Shown: positions 18,235 to 27,691 of the stretch, in pieces
How the letters are laid out: every line of letters starts with the position of its first letter
How positions within the stretch are numbered: the stretch's first letter is position 1
NCBI GenBank assembly: GCA_002839095.1
Contig: PGXL01000001.1
Span: 310,001-374,000 of the forward strand
DNA from: Tenericutes bacterium HGW-Tenericutes-2
GTDB lineage: Bacteria; Bacillota_I; Bacilli_A; Acholeplasmatales; Acholeplasmataceae
Length of the DNA: 64,000 bases
Reading direction: 5' to 3'
Program-made: the position numbers and the translations under genes
The notes under the pieces: model-generated
Databases searched by the model: none
What the model was told of the DNA's origin: nothing
What the model saw: only the letters and a program-made list of their open reading frames with translations

Positions 18235-19563
18235 TCAGGCTAGGATGAAATCAATTTTGATTTCTTTCTTTTTCAGTAGTCTAACATATAAAATCATTGT
18301 TGGAATTAAGTCCATAACCATTCCTATGCCAAATAATAGTGATATTCCAATGAGAGTAGGTACGAAAACACCTGTAATGTATAAGATAAATGCAATACCA
18401 TAATAGAATACATCAATACATATAGATTGAATTAGCATATACTTTGTTTTACCTAAGCCATAGAAAGTACTATCGAAAATGCAACTATTGAAAATGAATG
18501 TCAAATAAAACACAGTTTGAATAAGAACAATATTAAAGACTGTATTGTAATCTTGAACATTCATCACATACTGTAAAAATGGTTTCCATAATGGAATTGA
18601 TAATAACCAGATAATCGCAAATATAGAAGCAAACATCAAATAACCGAATGTCTTACTTCTTATATTGTCTTGATCTTCACCAATTTCTTTTTTGACTAAA
18701 TCAGCTAATGCAAGAGCGGGTAGTAAAAGCCAATGCCATATGAAATTATTAGTAATCCAATAATTCCCTTGTTCTGACACTACATTAACCATTCTAATAA
18801 TCATAATCATAAAAGCAAAGTTTCTTAAAAATGATTCTAATCCAGAAAACTTACCAACATAAAACCATTCTCGAATCCAAGCAAATGAAAGTTTTTCTTT
18901 TGTAAAAATGTTGATATTCTCTCTTTTGAGTAGTGCGAATGCGATTAAAAGTATGAATATATTAACTATTATGTTAGAAACAGCAATACCATTAACACCC
19001 ATATTTAATGAGAAACTCATGCTGCTAATTAGGAATGTGTCAATTATTATCGATAACACCATTTGAACACCTAATGTGATGTACATGTACTTATCTTTCT
19101 TCAAAGTGATAAGAACTAACATAATGAATCTAGTTAAAGTAGAAAATAATGCAGCAAAAGTTTCAAGTCTAATGTAGTCGACTGTCTGATCTACTAATTC
19201 TGCATTTTGCACCATAAAAACAACTAACTGTCTAGCAAAAATAACAATGATAAGTGAAACAAAGAAATATATTGACCCTGTAACTAAAAGTCCTGTATTT
19301 ACTTTGTTCTCCAATTCTTTTCTATCAAATAAGGATTTTCCAAGCAAAAAGAATATCGGTAGTATTAAAGCTTCTTGGATAACCTCATAGAAAAGATTAA
19401 CCCATGCTAATTGACTAGCGATATTATATCCCCAGTCCCCAGGCATATCTCCAATAAAGTAAATACGAACAGTAAGATACACTGTTGGTAGCAACATCAT
19501 TAAAAGAATTGCTAACCATAATCTATAGTTTACGGTTTTTAATGCGCGGACTATATTTTTCAT
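18235..19563 (-). CDS. MATE-family exporter
   Basis: 442 aa with about 12 membrane segments. The two-lobed pattern and segments such as GVNGIAVSNIIVNIFILLIAF and LETFAALFSTLTRFIMLV fit the MATE/MVF flippase superfamily (cation-coupled drug or metabolite efflux). The NorM-type QxxG landmarks are not clear, so the substrate cannot be named. It has its own gap upstream and no clear operon partner. Confidence 0.7.
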   Translation of the reverse strand: MKNIVRALKTVNYRLWLAILLMMLLPTVYLTVRIYFIGDMPGDWGYNIASQLAWVNLFYEVIQEALILPIFFLLGKSLFDRKELENKVNTGLLVTGSIYFFVSLIIVIFARQLVVFMVQNAELVDQTVDYIRLETFAALFSTLTRFIMLVLITLKKDKYMYITLGVQMVLSIIIDTFLISSMSFSLNMGVNGIAVSNIIVNIFILLIAFALLKRENINIFTKEKLSFAWIREWFYVGKFSGLESFLRNFAFMIMIIRMVNVVSEQGNYWITNNFIWHWLLLPALALADLVKKEIGEDQDNIRSKTFGYLMFASIFAIIWLLSIPLWKPFLQYVMNVQDYNTVFNIVLIQTVFYLTFIFNSCIFDSTFYGLGKTKYMLIQSICIDVFYYGIAFILYITGVFVPTLIGISLLFGIGMVMDLIPTMILYVRLLKKKEIKIDFILA

Positions 19564-19636
19564 AATTTAATCACCTTATTTTTTTAAAAATGATCATGAA
19601 ATATTCTTATCAGTAATGTTTAATACATAAAAATAA

Positions 19637-20155
19637 TTAGTTAATATCTTTTTCTATTCTATTTCGGATTTTCTCTAAAGAATTATACACCTTATCTATT
19701 GATGATATTGTGTTTCCTAAAGTTATATAAAGCAATCCGAAAAGAAATGAAAAAACACCAACAACAATTCCTATAGTTACACCAATATATGGGACTGTAG
19801 ACATGATTATTGCGAATAAAATACCAAGAATAATAATTATAGATCCAACGGTTTTAGCGGCTGGTTGATTACTTTCTATAGATTTTGAATTTTCTTCATA
19901 AGCGTCATAAAATTTCTTTATTCTTATAAATTCTTCATCTGAGACTTTAATGTGTTCTTTCTTCCAATACTTTCCATCTTTGGGATTCAAATATGCATTT
20001 TTATCATTTTGATTTGATTCAACTAGTCTGTAAATCTCTTTTGACATTAAAAAAGATTTTTTCTGAAATTCTGAAACGTTCTCTTTAGTTTGTTTTAAGC
20101 GTTCCAAATAGTAATCAATAATCTCTTGATCACTCGCAGTCTTTCTTATATCCAT
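19637..20155 (-). CDS. Hypothetical coiled-coil two-helix membrane protein
   Basis: 172 aa. Residues 1-95 are charged and helical. Two hydrophobic helices (SIIIILGILFAIIMS and GVTIGIVVGVFSFLFGLLYI) follow near 103-145, and a basic helical tail ends the protein. Layout resembles the gene at 13238-13726. No enzymatic motif. It lies just downstream of the NERD-domain gene, 67 bases away, and could belong with it. Confidence 0.6.
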   Translation of the reverse strand: MDIRKTASDQEIIDYYLERLKQTKENVSEFQKKSFLMSKEIYRLVESNQNDKNAYLNPKDGKYWKKEHIKVSDEEFIRIKKFYDAYEENSKSIESNQPAAKTVGSIIIILGILFAIIMSTVPYIGVTIGIVVGVFSFLFGLLYITLGNTISSIDKVYNSLEKIRNRIEKDIN

Positions 20156-20222
20156 TTTATCCTCCTATAATATTATTTTTTTATATAACTTATTATGAGA
20201 AATTTTCAAGATATGCCAAAAA

Positions 20223-20909
20223 TCACTTGTTGTACTTAATCTTAATTCGAGAAACATGATCCTTTTTCTCTTTTTTGTCTATTATGTTTAGAAAGTTTAA
20301 ATCGTCCACATATGATATCATTGTGTCCATATCTATTTCATTAGATAGTGAGTTTTCTTGATATGAGATTATTTTTGCAAGATCATTCACATTGATGACA
20401 AAAACTTGATTACTATGACTAACATCTCTAAGATATGCTTTATATCCAAAAACAACAATATTAAATATTGGAATGCTCTTATGTATGTCCATCAGTTTGA
20501 TAATCTTGTTTATGTGTGTTTGATTTTGTTTTATAGGGTTATAGAAAGTATGCTTTGATATATGTGTTTTCGTATAAACCTTACCACTTCTAGATTTCTT
20601 TTTATTCACATGTTTAACAGTCATGGTCCAGTTTTCTTGTTTCTCTGAACCAAAAATATGACCATTATAGTTTTTAGCTTCAATGATATATAAAGCTTTT
20701 GATGTTAGCAGCAAATTATCAATTTGGGCTGTTGAAATCTCATCCTTAAACATCAAATCTCTCATCTCAATCCCACCAAATTTTTCTGCTAATGCTTTAG
20801 TTGTTCGAAATATGTTGTTTTCGAGTGCTTTTCCTTTAGCATTTGGTGTTCTTGAATAGTAAATATAAACAAATATGATTAAAACAGTAACTATTATTAT
20901 GTATTCCAT
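20223..20909 (-). CDS. Membrane-anchored NERD-domain protein
   Basis: 228 aa. One N-terminal membrane helix (residues 3-18) is followed by a NERD (nuclease-related) domain at about 25-145. The conserved core is visible: IDNLLLTSKALYIIEAKNYNGHIFG, then W, giving the D...E.K arrangement of PD-(D/E)xK-like nucleases. NERD proteins are implicated in DNA processing, and many sit in defence islands. The C-terminal ~80 residues are not recognised. It marks the left border of the island. Confidence 0.8.
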   Translation of the reverse strand: MEYIIIVTVLIIFVYIYYSRTPNAKGKALENNIFRTTKALAEKFGGIEMRDLMFKDEISTAQIDNLLLTSKALYIIEAKNYNGHIFGSEKQENWTMTVKHVNKKKSRSGKVYTKTHISKHTFYNPIKQNQTHINKIIKLMDIHKSIPIFNIVVFGYKAYLRDVSHSNQVFVINVNDLAKIISYQENSLSNEIDMDTMISYVDDLNFLNIIDKKEKKDHVSRIKIKYNK

Positions 20910-21049
20910 ATGTCTCCTTCGGCTTTTGTGTACTAATTATCATTTATTATAAGTAGATTGATACATTTCCTCATATACCTATAATATTTTGCTCTATGCA
21001 GTCTACTCTGTCTCATTTTTTTTGTTTATAAACTTATATTCATATTAAA

Positions 21050-24000
21050 CTACTCAATATACTCTAATTTAAGTTTTCTAGTGACTTCTTTTTGAATCTG
21101 CTTGATAAACTGCTCATCACCATTTGAATATCCAAATACGTTAAGATACGAACATTTGAAAAATATTACTTGAAGATAGTCTGTTCTATTTGTTTTTTGT
21201 GCAAACTCCCTTAGGTTTTCTTTCCAAGACTCATGTCGAATGTCCATTATCAAGAGCAATAAGAGTAATTTCAAAGGGGTATTATAACTAATCTTCAAAT
21301 ATACTTCTTGAATCAATAAGCCTAATTTTGTGGTTCCTATTGATTGAAACATAAAACTTTCAATAGCTATAGGAGTTACTAAAGTTACAGCATTCTTCAT
21401 TTCATGAATAATTTCATCCAATTGCTCCCTAATTGCGTTATTATCCATATCTTTCTCCAACATACTCTTAATTAATCTATCAGTATTAATGGCTTTAAAA
21501 ATTTCCATGGAAATAACTTTCATCTCACCCCATAGTTTCATCGATGAGTGGATAAATGATTCTATTGCACTTATTTTTAGATCTTTATCCGGTATTGTAT
21601 TACAGTTTTTTGTTATTGTACCTAAAATATCAATAAGTATACCTAATTTTTCTAAGTCGCTATTGATCTCTATCTTATTGCTTTCACTTGGATTATATCC
21701 ATTTTGATTTGGTTGAAGATCTGTTAATTGATCTTTTTCGTTTGTGGGTAAAGCTTTTTGTTCTTCTATTACAGTTAATAAATCCTCATAAGATTTTCCA
21801 AAGAAGTTAACATCAATATCATCAGTATTAAATAGTGCAGTCGTATCACCAAATCCTTCGCTAATCTTATCAAGTTTGTCTTTGAATACATTTATTAACC
21901 TTGTATCATCTCTTTTTAATCCACTTATATATTTTACTTCTTCATCAAAATTAACAAACTCCTCACCTATAAGCATTTTTTCGTAGAACACTTCATTAAT
22001 TAATGCGAATTTTGCAAGATAATACTGTTGCATGAATTTTAATCTGAAACACACATTGCCTCGATACTTCACTAAAATAAGTTTATCAAAAAAGATCTCA
22101 TCGAATTTAGTATCTTTAATCAAATATGACCTTTTATGATGATATTCTTCTAAAAATCTCTCGAATTTACTAATGCTAATTGAAAATGATCCATTTTTCC
22201 AATTCTCATAGGCTAAGTAACTTAAAAAACTTTCCTTATCTTGAAAATCAAATGTTCCAGATAGTTGTTCCGAGGGGTTAAGCTTCTCTAGAATACTTTC
22301 CATGAATTGCTCAATTACTTTTGTTTGATTAATGGGATTGTATTGGTTAATAACGCTGTAAATGTATATGATAAGTGAAACATTGAAGGGCGTTCTTGCC
22401 ATTCCTATTGAGTCTATATCTTTTATAATTCTATCAAGAAGTTCATCATCACATCTCTCACTTGAAATATATTTTTCAGACAACTCTCGAATATCACCCT
22501 TTGTCATGTACATGATGTTGTATTTTTCAAATTTAATATTCTCAAAATCATAGTCTGAAGGAAGTATATCTTCATTAACAAAATAACCCATTTTTTCATT
22601 TCGAGTTATAATAAATTTGCATTTAGAAAAGTGTTTTATTATACTCTTTAATGACTCGTTCACATCATTAGAATCACAATTATCGATTATAAATACAAAT
22701 CGACCATTTTCAATTAGTTCAGATATTGTCGATTTTGATATTGAAAAGTTTTCTCCAGAATGGTCCTCAATAAAGTTTTTTGCCGCTTTTAAAAAATCAT
22801 CTTTTGTTACTTTTGCTTTCTCTGCAAAATCTATGATTATTGGGTATTTGCTCAATGATCTTTTTAGCTCAAAGAACTTCTTTGCCAAATAATGAATAAA
22901 CATAGTTTTTCCGGATTGTTTATATCCCAAAATTACGACAGGTTTATTAGAATATATGATATCAGAAATACATTGACTAGGACTGGACTCAGTTTTCTTA
23001 TTTGAATGTTCTTGATCAATCAATTGTATTCTTGGCAATACGAAATACTCTTCAAAATCCTTATCTTTTTCTATTATATGTGCCGCAATAAACAATTTGG
23101 AGAGAGATTTAAAAAACAAGTTCTTAGTTTCAGAAAAAATATTATAGGTTTTTGCCAGTGAAGTGTCATGAAAGTTTAAGTCTTGTTTTATATATTCATC
23201 ATCCCCAAAATCACTATCATTAATGAACTGCTCTCTTTTTTCATTATATTTTCTATGCAAAATTCCAAGTGATTCATTATCACTATCTAAGACAAAGATT
23301 GTATAACCGCTTTCTCCTGTTATTGGCCCAAGTCTTGGAGCCATAAAATGTCGAGAAATTGCGTTACTTGTTGATATGTTTTTTGCTGATCCATAATGTT
23401 TATGCCCAATCAGAACAATATCATAACTATCTATCTTATTCTCAATTTTAGAGTAATTACCGTCATTTATCCAATCAGTTGGATGATGCATGACGCATAT
23501 TTTTATTTTGCTCTTTTTAATTTTCTCGAACGACTCGTCTAGTAATGCTTTTGGAATCCATATGTTCTTTCGATCTAATTGATTATTCGTGGACAAACTC
23601 CATGCTGTGTTAATTTTGGTAATACCTCTAGAAAAATCACTAAACAGAATATTTTGAGTGTAAATAATATATGGGGTTATAATATCATCCAGCTTTTTTT
23701 CAAACGTAAAATAATTTAGTAATTTATTCGTTATATTGAGATTATCATAATTTAGATTGTCAAGCCCTTCAGTTTTCAATTTCGAGTAAAGTCCATCGTG
23801 AAAAATTGTATCAACTTTCGATCTATCGATATCATGATTCCCGGGAATAGTGATAAAATTGTTCGATTTTATTTGTAGATTTTTTTGCAATGGGATACAT
23901 AGATTGTTATAAACAGCATCATATACTTTTTCAGAGTTTTCCCCTGCATCTACTATATCCCCACTTAATACAACGATTTCGCATTTAAAATCATACTTGA

Positions 24001-24115
24001 TCATGAGTTTTGTTAAGTCTTCTATTATATTCCTGGTAATTTTACTGAGAAAATCTACCTCGTAAGCTTTTAGATGTAAATCAGAGATGTGAATAATTCC
24101 AATTCGTTTTTCCAT
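21050..24115 (-). CDS. Metallophosphoesterase-STAND/NACHT NTPase fusion
   Basis: 1021 aa. Residues 1-290 are a calcineurin-like phosphoesterase with all five metal-binding blocks: ISDLHL, LSGDIVDAG, PGNHDID, MHHPTDW and IGHKHYG. An NTPase follows, with Walker A GYKQSGKT near 397 and Walker B FVFIIDNCD near 475, in the STAND/NACHT style. The helical C-terminal half has no recognisable repeats. Fusions of a nuclease or hydrolase effector to a STAND NTPase are typical of phage-sensing proteins in which oligomerisation activates the effector (Avs-like). Here the phosphoesterase would be the effector, acting on nucleotides or nucleic acid. A GGGGAG ribosome site precedes the ATG. Two unknown genes lie directly upstream. 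Confidence 0.85.
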   Translation of the reverse strand: MEKRIGIIHISDLHLKAYEVDFLSKITRNIIEDLTKLMIKYDFKCEIVVLSGDIVDAGENSEKVYDAVYNNLCIPLQKNLQIKSNNFITIPGNHDIDRSKVDTIFHDGLYSKLKTEGLDNLNYDNLNITNKLLNYFTFEKKLDDIITPYIIYTQNILFSDFSRGITKINTAWSLSTNNQLDRKNIWIPKALLDESFEKIKKSKIKICVMHHPTDWINDGNYSKIENKIDSYDIVLIGHKHYGSAKNISTSNAISRHFMAPRLGPITGESGYTIFVLDSDNESLGILHRKYNEKREQFINDSDFGDDEYIKQDLNFHDTSLAKTYNIFSETKNLFFKSLSKLFIAAHIIEKDKDFEEYFVLPRIQLIDQEHSNKKTESSPSQCISDIIYSNKPVVILGYKQSGKTMFIHYLAKKFFELKRSLSKYPIIIDFAEKAKVTKDDFLKAAKNFIEDHSGENFSISKSTISELIENGRFVFIIDNCDSNDVNESLKSIIKHFSKCKFIITRNEKMGYFVNEDILPSDYDFENIKFEKYNIMYMTKGDIRELSEKYISSERCDDELLDRIIKDIDSIGMARTPFNVSLIIYIYSVINQYNPINQTKVIEQFMESILEKLNPSEQLSGTFDFQDKESFLSYLAYENWKNGSFSISISKFERFLEEYHHKRSYLIKDTKFDEIFFDKLILVKYRGNVCFRLKFMQQYYLAKFALINEVFYEKMLIGEEFVNFDEEVKYISGLKRDDTRLINVFKDKLDKISEGFGDTTALFNTDDIDVNFFGKSYEDLLTVIEEQKALPTNEKDQLTDLQPNQNGYNPSESNKIEINSDLEKLGILIDILGTITKNCNTIPDKDLKISAIESFIHSSMKLWGEMKVISMEIFKAINTDRLIKSMLEKDMDNNAIREQLDEIIHEMKNAVTLVTPIAIESFMFQSIGTTKLGLLIQEVYLKISYNTPLKLLLLLLIMDIRHESWKENLREFAQKTNRTDYLQVIFFKCSYLNVFGYSNGDEQFIKQIQKEVTRKLKLEYIE

Positions 24116-24320
24116 TTACAACTCCCCTTATTAGATTATTATTCTTGAATATCATGCAAACCAAACTCTTTAAAAAATCAAAGCGACTTAGCAATATAAT
24201 AACAACATAAAAAACATACACTTTCTTTTCTAGACTTAAAATAAGCACAATTATCATTATGAAATACATAAAGTTTTGTCTTAACCTTACAATTCAAATC
24301 ATTCATTTCAAAAAAATACT

Positions 24321-25067
24321 CTAAGGTACAATCAAATCAAATAAATGATTAACTAAAATATAATTTATAATGTTTGCTATATTAAAATATAATTCTGACG
24401 ATAATTCAATATTTGTGTTTTCATTCAAATAGTCTATGTGGTTTAATAAAATATTTATGTTTTCTGATGATAGTTCTAACTTTTTTGAATTAGTCACTAA
24501 TATTGTTAAAACCGATTTTATTAGTCGATTTACACTGATTTTATAAATATCGGAACATTTGATTAGACTTATTTTCATGATGCTGCTATATCTTTCTTCT
24601 GGACTCTCTGTATTTAAGACTCCATTTGTCAAATAATAAGAAAATATCCTGATCAAGTTTCGAGTACAATCAATACTAAATAACTCATAGTTTCTACTTC
24701 TTGTTTTCTTACTTGAGAATTCATAAAACATCATATTATCAATGTATATTGATTCCCATTCATAAATCATCTTTTTAAGTATCTCCAATGAAAACTCATG
24801 TTTCGTGTTTTCATCATCATTGCTGATGTACACTCTATTATTATTAATTGTACATGTACAATAATTGCCAATAAAAACATAATCTTTTTTTAAAATATTC
24901 TTATGCCAATACAAGTCTTTAATAAATACATTGAAATTTGATCGTATATCTAATGAAATCAAATTAGCAATTGGTTGAAAATCATTTGTTATTGAATTCA
25001 CCATTAAAACAGCATTCTCGGTCTGTTTATCAGGAAACCAATAATATGTTAGATAATTATTTTCCAT
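24321..25067 (-). CDS. Uncharacterised protein linked to the STAND gene
   Basis: 248 aa, soluble, mixed alpha/beta N-terminal half (LTYYWFPDKQTENAVLMVNS start, a VFIGNYCTCTINNNRVYIS strand pair) and a helical C-terminal half. No known motif. It sits between the metallophosphoesterase-STAND gene (about 205 bases downstream) and the next small gene (11 bases upstream), all on one strand. It may be a regulator or adaptor of that module, which is inferred from position only. Confidence 0.6.
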   Translation of the reverse strand: MENNYLTYYWFPDKQTENAVLMVNSITNDFQPIANLISLDIRSNFNVFIKDLYWHKNILKKDYVFIGNYCTCTINNNRVYISNDDENTKHEFSLEILKKMIYEWESIYIDNMMFYEFSSKKTRSRNYELFSIDCTRNLIRIFSYYLTNGVLNTESPEERYSSIMKISLIKCSDIYKISVNRLIKSVLTILVTNSKKLELSSENINILLNHIDYLNENTNIELSSELYFNIANIINYILVNHLFDLIVP

Positions 25068-25078
25068 AAAGTATTCTC

Positions 25079-25570
25079 CTAATATTTTAAAATAGGAAAT
25101 GCAGTTTTTATAGTTTTCGTTACACTAACTGCAATAATAATTTTTTCTTCCTTAGTCATTCCGTTATTGTTATAGTAAATTTTATAGTTTTTTATACATT
25201 TGGTATATAGATTTGTTACACCAAAATTACATGTTTCTTTTATTATCTGTAGAACTCTATCTCTAGACCATTCATAATTAAACATAGTTGAATACTTCAG
25301 TGGCCGTTTGGTGCCTTTAACTCTACAGTAGATTTCTAGTATATACTTTTGTGTATTCTGAGTAACAATCTTCCCTTTCTTGCTACACAATTGAGCAAAC
25401 TCAATGATGCTATCATTATGCAAAGTCGTTTCTTTATTATTATGATGAAATCCAGAAGGTTTGCCTTTAGAAACTTGACCTAAAAAAATATGTTCTTGAA
25501 ATCGATCGTCAAGTAATATGTCATTGTCTTCTATTTTAATCCAATAATTGTTTTTTATTCCATTAATCAT
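25079..25570 (-). CDS. Uncharacterised protein linked to the STAND gene
   Basis: 163 aa from the ATG at 25570, chosen because AAGAGGG lies five bases upstream; an in-frame start at 25600 lacks such a site. The protein has a beta-rich N-terminus (NNYWIKIEDNDILLDDRFQ) and a basic C-terminal helix region. No family recognised. It is the first gene of the STAND module, right after the terminator of the vWA operon. Confidence 0.6.
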   Translation of the reverse strand: MINGIKNNYWIKIEDNDILLDDRFQEHIFLGQVSKGKPSGFHHNNKETTLHNDSIIEFAQLCSKKGKIVTQNTQKYILEIYCRVKGTKRPLKYSTMFNYEWSRDRVLQIIKETCNFGVTNLYTKCIKNYKIYYNNNGMTKEEKIIIAVSVTKTIKTAFPILKY

Positions 25571-25620
25571 ATTTTTCCCTCTTTTTAATACAAAATACAA
25601 CTAATGCAGTTGAAAAAAGA

Positions 25621-25645
25621 AAAAGACATCAAAAAAATGTCTTTT
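25621..25645 (-). terminator. Terminator of the Ycf46/vWA operon
   Basis: AAAAGACAT/ATGTCTTTT perfect nine-base-pair stem, with a T-rich tail on the minus strand. It is 140 bases past the vWA stop and separates that operon from the STAND module. Confidence 0.8.
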
Positions 25646-25783
25646 ATGAAAATAGAAAATTAAAGGTATACTTTGTTGAATTAAAACAAATACCAACCAC
25701 ATTTGAAATAAGCTATGTAAAAAATCCCCCATGAATACACCTCAACATTGTTATTTGATAAAATTATAACATATATTAGTAAA

Positions 25784-26380
25784 TTACTTTTGTCTTTTCA
25801 TATAATCTTCATCAATTGCAATCATCCAATTACTATTAATCTCATTATTTATTCTAAAATGATTTATAGTTTCTCCAAGAACATCATAAATCACTCTAGT
25901 ACCTCTACCATCAGAGTGAAAGTTTGCTGCTCTATCTCTTCTAGTGCCAAATCTTTCAGCAGTTTCTAATGCATCGATATTAGCTCCTAGGAATATAAAC
26001 TCCCAATTATACATTTCTTTTTGTCTTTCTACCATCTTCTTAATAGATTCATAGGAATACTCTCTACTCGCATTTTCCATACCATCTGTTGTGATGATGA
26101 AAATCACTTTTTCTGCTCTAAAATCCTCTGGTGTGTATTTTTGAACATTGCCAATCTTCTTTATACCTCTACCGATAGCATCCAATAAAGCTGTAGATCC
26201 TCTAACATAATAATCCTTACCTGTCATTGGTCTTACTAGTTCTAAAGGCACTCTATTATGAAGTACTTCAAATTGATCATCAAATAGAACGGTTGAGACT
26301 ACTGCTTCACCTTCAACTTTCTTTTGTTTCGCTATCATTGAATTGAATCCGCCAATCATATCTGACTCTAATCCACTCAT
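25784..26380 (-). CDS. vWA-domain protein lacking the first MIDAS aspartate
   Basis: 198 aa. The von Willebrand A fold is clear: GGFNSMIAKQK helix, STVLFDDQFEVLH, GSTALLDAIGRGIKK and VIFIITTDGMENAS. These last two supply the Thr and Asp of the metal site. However, the DxSxS motif is broken. Upstream of the ATG the frame reads CRSGS instead of DRSGS, with no start codon before it, so the first strand and first Asp are absent. A second fragment at 36498-36722 keeps the intact start of the same family. Homology between the two ends exactly at this point. The gene is the last of the operon, 36 bases after the radical-SAM stop. It may be a decayed copy or work without full metal binding. Confidence 0.75.
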   Translation of the reverse strand: MSGLESDMIGGFNSMIAKQKKVEGEAVVSTVLFDDQFEVLHNRVPLELVRPMTGKDYYVRGSTALLDAIGRGIKKIGNVQKYTPEDFRAEKVIFIITTDGMENASREYSYESIKKMVERQKEMYNWEFIFLGANIDALETAERFGTRRDRAANFHSDGRGTRVIYDVLGETINHFRINNEINSNWMIAIDEDYMKRQK

Positions 26381-26393
26381 AGAACCACTTCTG
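26265..26393. repeat. vWA direct repeat, left copy
   Basis: 129 bases with roughly 85% identity by eye to 36556-36684, in the same orientation. It covers the vWA coding segment from FEV to the RSGS region. Both copies end at the same AGAACCACTTCTG block, after which the sequences differ. The ~10-kb module lies between them. Confidence 0.75.
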
Positions 26394-26415
26394 CATATTG
26401 TTTTATAGACTTCTT

Positions 26416-26970
26416 TTAAATCACTTTTTCATCAAGCAGCTTCCAAAGAAACTCCTCATTGTTTCTTCCGTGGATTTCAACTTGATTCCCTATAATCACT
26501 TCAATACTTTCATGCTGTTCAAAATCACGTGGGTTGTATCTATCAGAATTAAAAGTGATGATTTGATTATCAGAACCTCTTAAATAAAGTTTAGGATTAA
26601 GTTTATCAATTTCAAATGGTTCAGAAATAACAACATCACAAAGCCTAGTACACTCCAATTTAGAACCTTGGAGTTCACTTAAGGAATATCCGGTAAACAG
26701 AATAACACCTATTTTTCTTATTTTTAACTCTTTCAAAAATTCTAATATATGTCTTTGATCTAGTGGTTCTCCACCAAGCAATGTTACATCGTTGTTGGGT
26801 ATTTTATCTACAAGACTATTTATAGTATTATATTCTTTACAATCAAAACTCCATAGGTGCTGATTAATACATCCTTTGCAATGAATAGAACATCCTTGGA
26901 ACCAAATTACTGTTCTTAAATCTGGACCGTATATTCTGCTATTAAAAGCAATATCATAGACGTTTAACAT
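26416..26970 (-). CDS. NrdG-like radical-SAM protein
   Basis: 184 aa, the size of single-domain 4Fe-4S radical-SAM activases. The cluster motif is GCSIHCKGC (C-x3-C-x2-C) near residue 30, and the SAM-binding GGEP block is LLGGEPLDQ near 65. The closest recognisable relatives are anaerobic ribonucleotide reductase activases, which generate a glycyl radical in NrdD. No NrdD or other glycyl-radical enzyme is encoded in the window, so it probably modifies something else, perhaps a protein of this operon. Its ATG at 26970 overlaps by one base the end of the Ycf35-like gene, showing tight coupling. Confidence 0.85.
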   Translation of the reverse strand: MLNVYDIAFNSRIYGPDLRTVIWFQGCSIHCKGCINQHLWSFDCKEYNTINSLVDKIPNNDVTLLGGEPLDQRHILEFLKELKIRKIGVILFTGYSLSELQGSKLECTRLCDVVISEPFEIDKLNPKLYLRGSDNQIITFNSDRYNPRDFEQHESIEVIIGNQVEIHGRNNEEFLWKLLDEKVI

Positions 26971-27494
26971 CAGTATACTCGCTTTATAAATTGCAGTTGA
27001 ATCTCTTCATTAGAGTTATCGATAACATCATAGCCCTGTTTTTCTGCTTCTTCAATGAGTTCTTCTTTAAGTGCAATACAATTGTCTTTTTGTTGTCTTG
27101 CATAAGCGATTGCTGAACCACTCTTTTCGTTTTGAATAGCATCGATAAGTTTGCTAAGTTCTATTTGATTGGTTATATTTCGTCTAGTCTCCTTTTCTTT
27201 GTCCAGTAGAATGTCTTGATAATTTCTATATGCAACCTCAGATCTTCTACTAAAGAGTTTTCTAAGCTCTTCAGTTTGCTCAAATACTGTACTTTGACTA
27301 GACATGGTCTGTACAACAATTCGATCGCCAATTATAATCTTACCTATAGCTATAGAATTCACCACTAAATTATTATTAAGTATCCTTCCGTTAATCTCAT
27401 GAAGGCAATCATTAAATACGTTAACCATTTCATTTTGAGGAAGCAGATTTTTGGTTGCTATAAGTATCATGTTTACTCGTGCAATAGAACTCAC
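26970..27494 (-). CDS. Ycf35/DUF1257-like protein
   Basis: 174 aa. The C-terminal quarter matches the DUF1257 (Ycf35) ending by recall: YARQQ, then LKEELIEEAEKQGYDVI, then a strand IQLQFIKRV. The N-terminal strands and a charged central helix fit loosely. The GTG start at 27494 overlaps the upstream DUF2997 stop as GTGA, with GGAGGTGG upstream, so expression is coupled. Ycf35, DUF2997 and Ycf46 are gene neighbours in cyanobacteria, which supports the assignment. Molecular function is not established for the family. Confidence 0.6.
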   Translation of the reverse strand: MSSIARVNMILIATKNLLPQNEMVNVFNDCLHEINGRILNNNLVVNSIAIGKIIIGDRIVVQTMSSQSTVFEQTEELRKLFSRRSEVAYRNYQDILLDKEKETRRNITNQIELSKLIDAIQNEKSGSAIAYARQQKDNCIALKEELIEEAEKQGYDVIDNSNEEIQLQFIKRVY

Positions 27495-27691
27495 AACTCC
27501 ACCTCCTCAATAACATTTAGTTCTTCATCGTTATCGTAGTAATCAGATTTCAATTCAAAACTTTCTATATCAACAAAGCTTGATAAAATCTTTTTAATCT
27601 CAACAACGCAAGATTCACCTTTATATCCATCTGTTTCCATGACGATACTTGAATCTTTGCTAATAGAGACTATAATTTTTTTACTCATCAA
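27491..27691 (-). CDS. DUF2997-family small protein
   Basis: 66 aa. The start MSKKIIVSISKDSSIVMET followed by GYKGESCVVEIKKI matches the DUF2997 pattern (K-I-V-V-xx-S-x-D-G...G-x-x-G-x-x-C). The conserved Cys is present near residue 29. The acidic tail (DNDEELNVIEEVEL) is a feature of this copy. It overlaps the gene before (10 bases) and after (4 bases). Such small acidic proteins next to a AAA+ ATPase could be substrates, tags or carriers; this is inference. Confidence 0.75.
   Translation of the reverse strand: MMSKKIIVSISKDSSIVMETDGYKGESCVVEIKKILSSFVDIESFELKSDYYDNDEELNVIEEVEL

Noticed and set aside
26416-26970. Viperin-like antiviral radical-SAM protein
   Set aside because: The protein is too short, its cluster motif is CGCSIHC-like NrdG (C-x3-C-x2-C in a GC context) and viperin's N- and C-terminal parts are missing.
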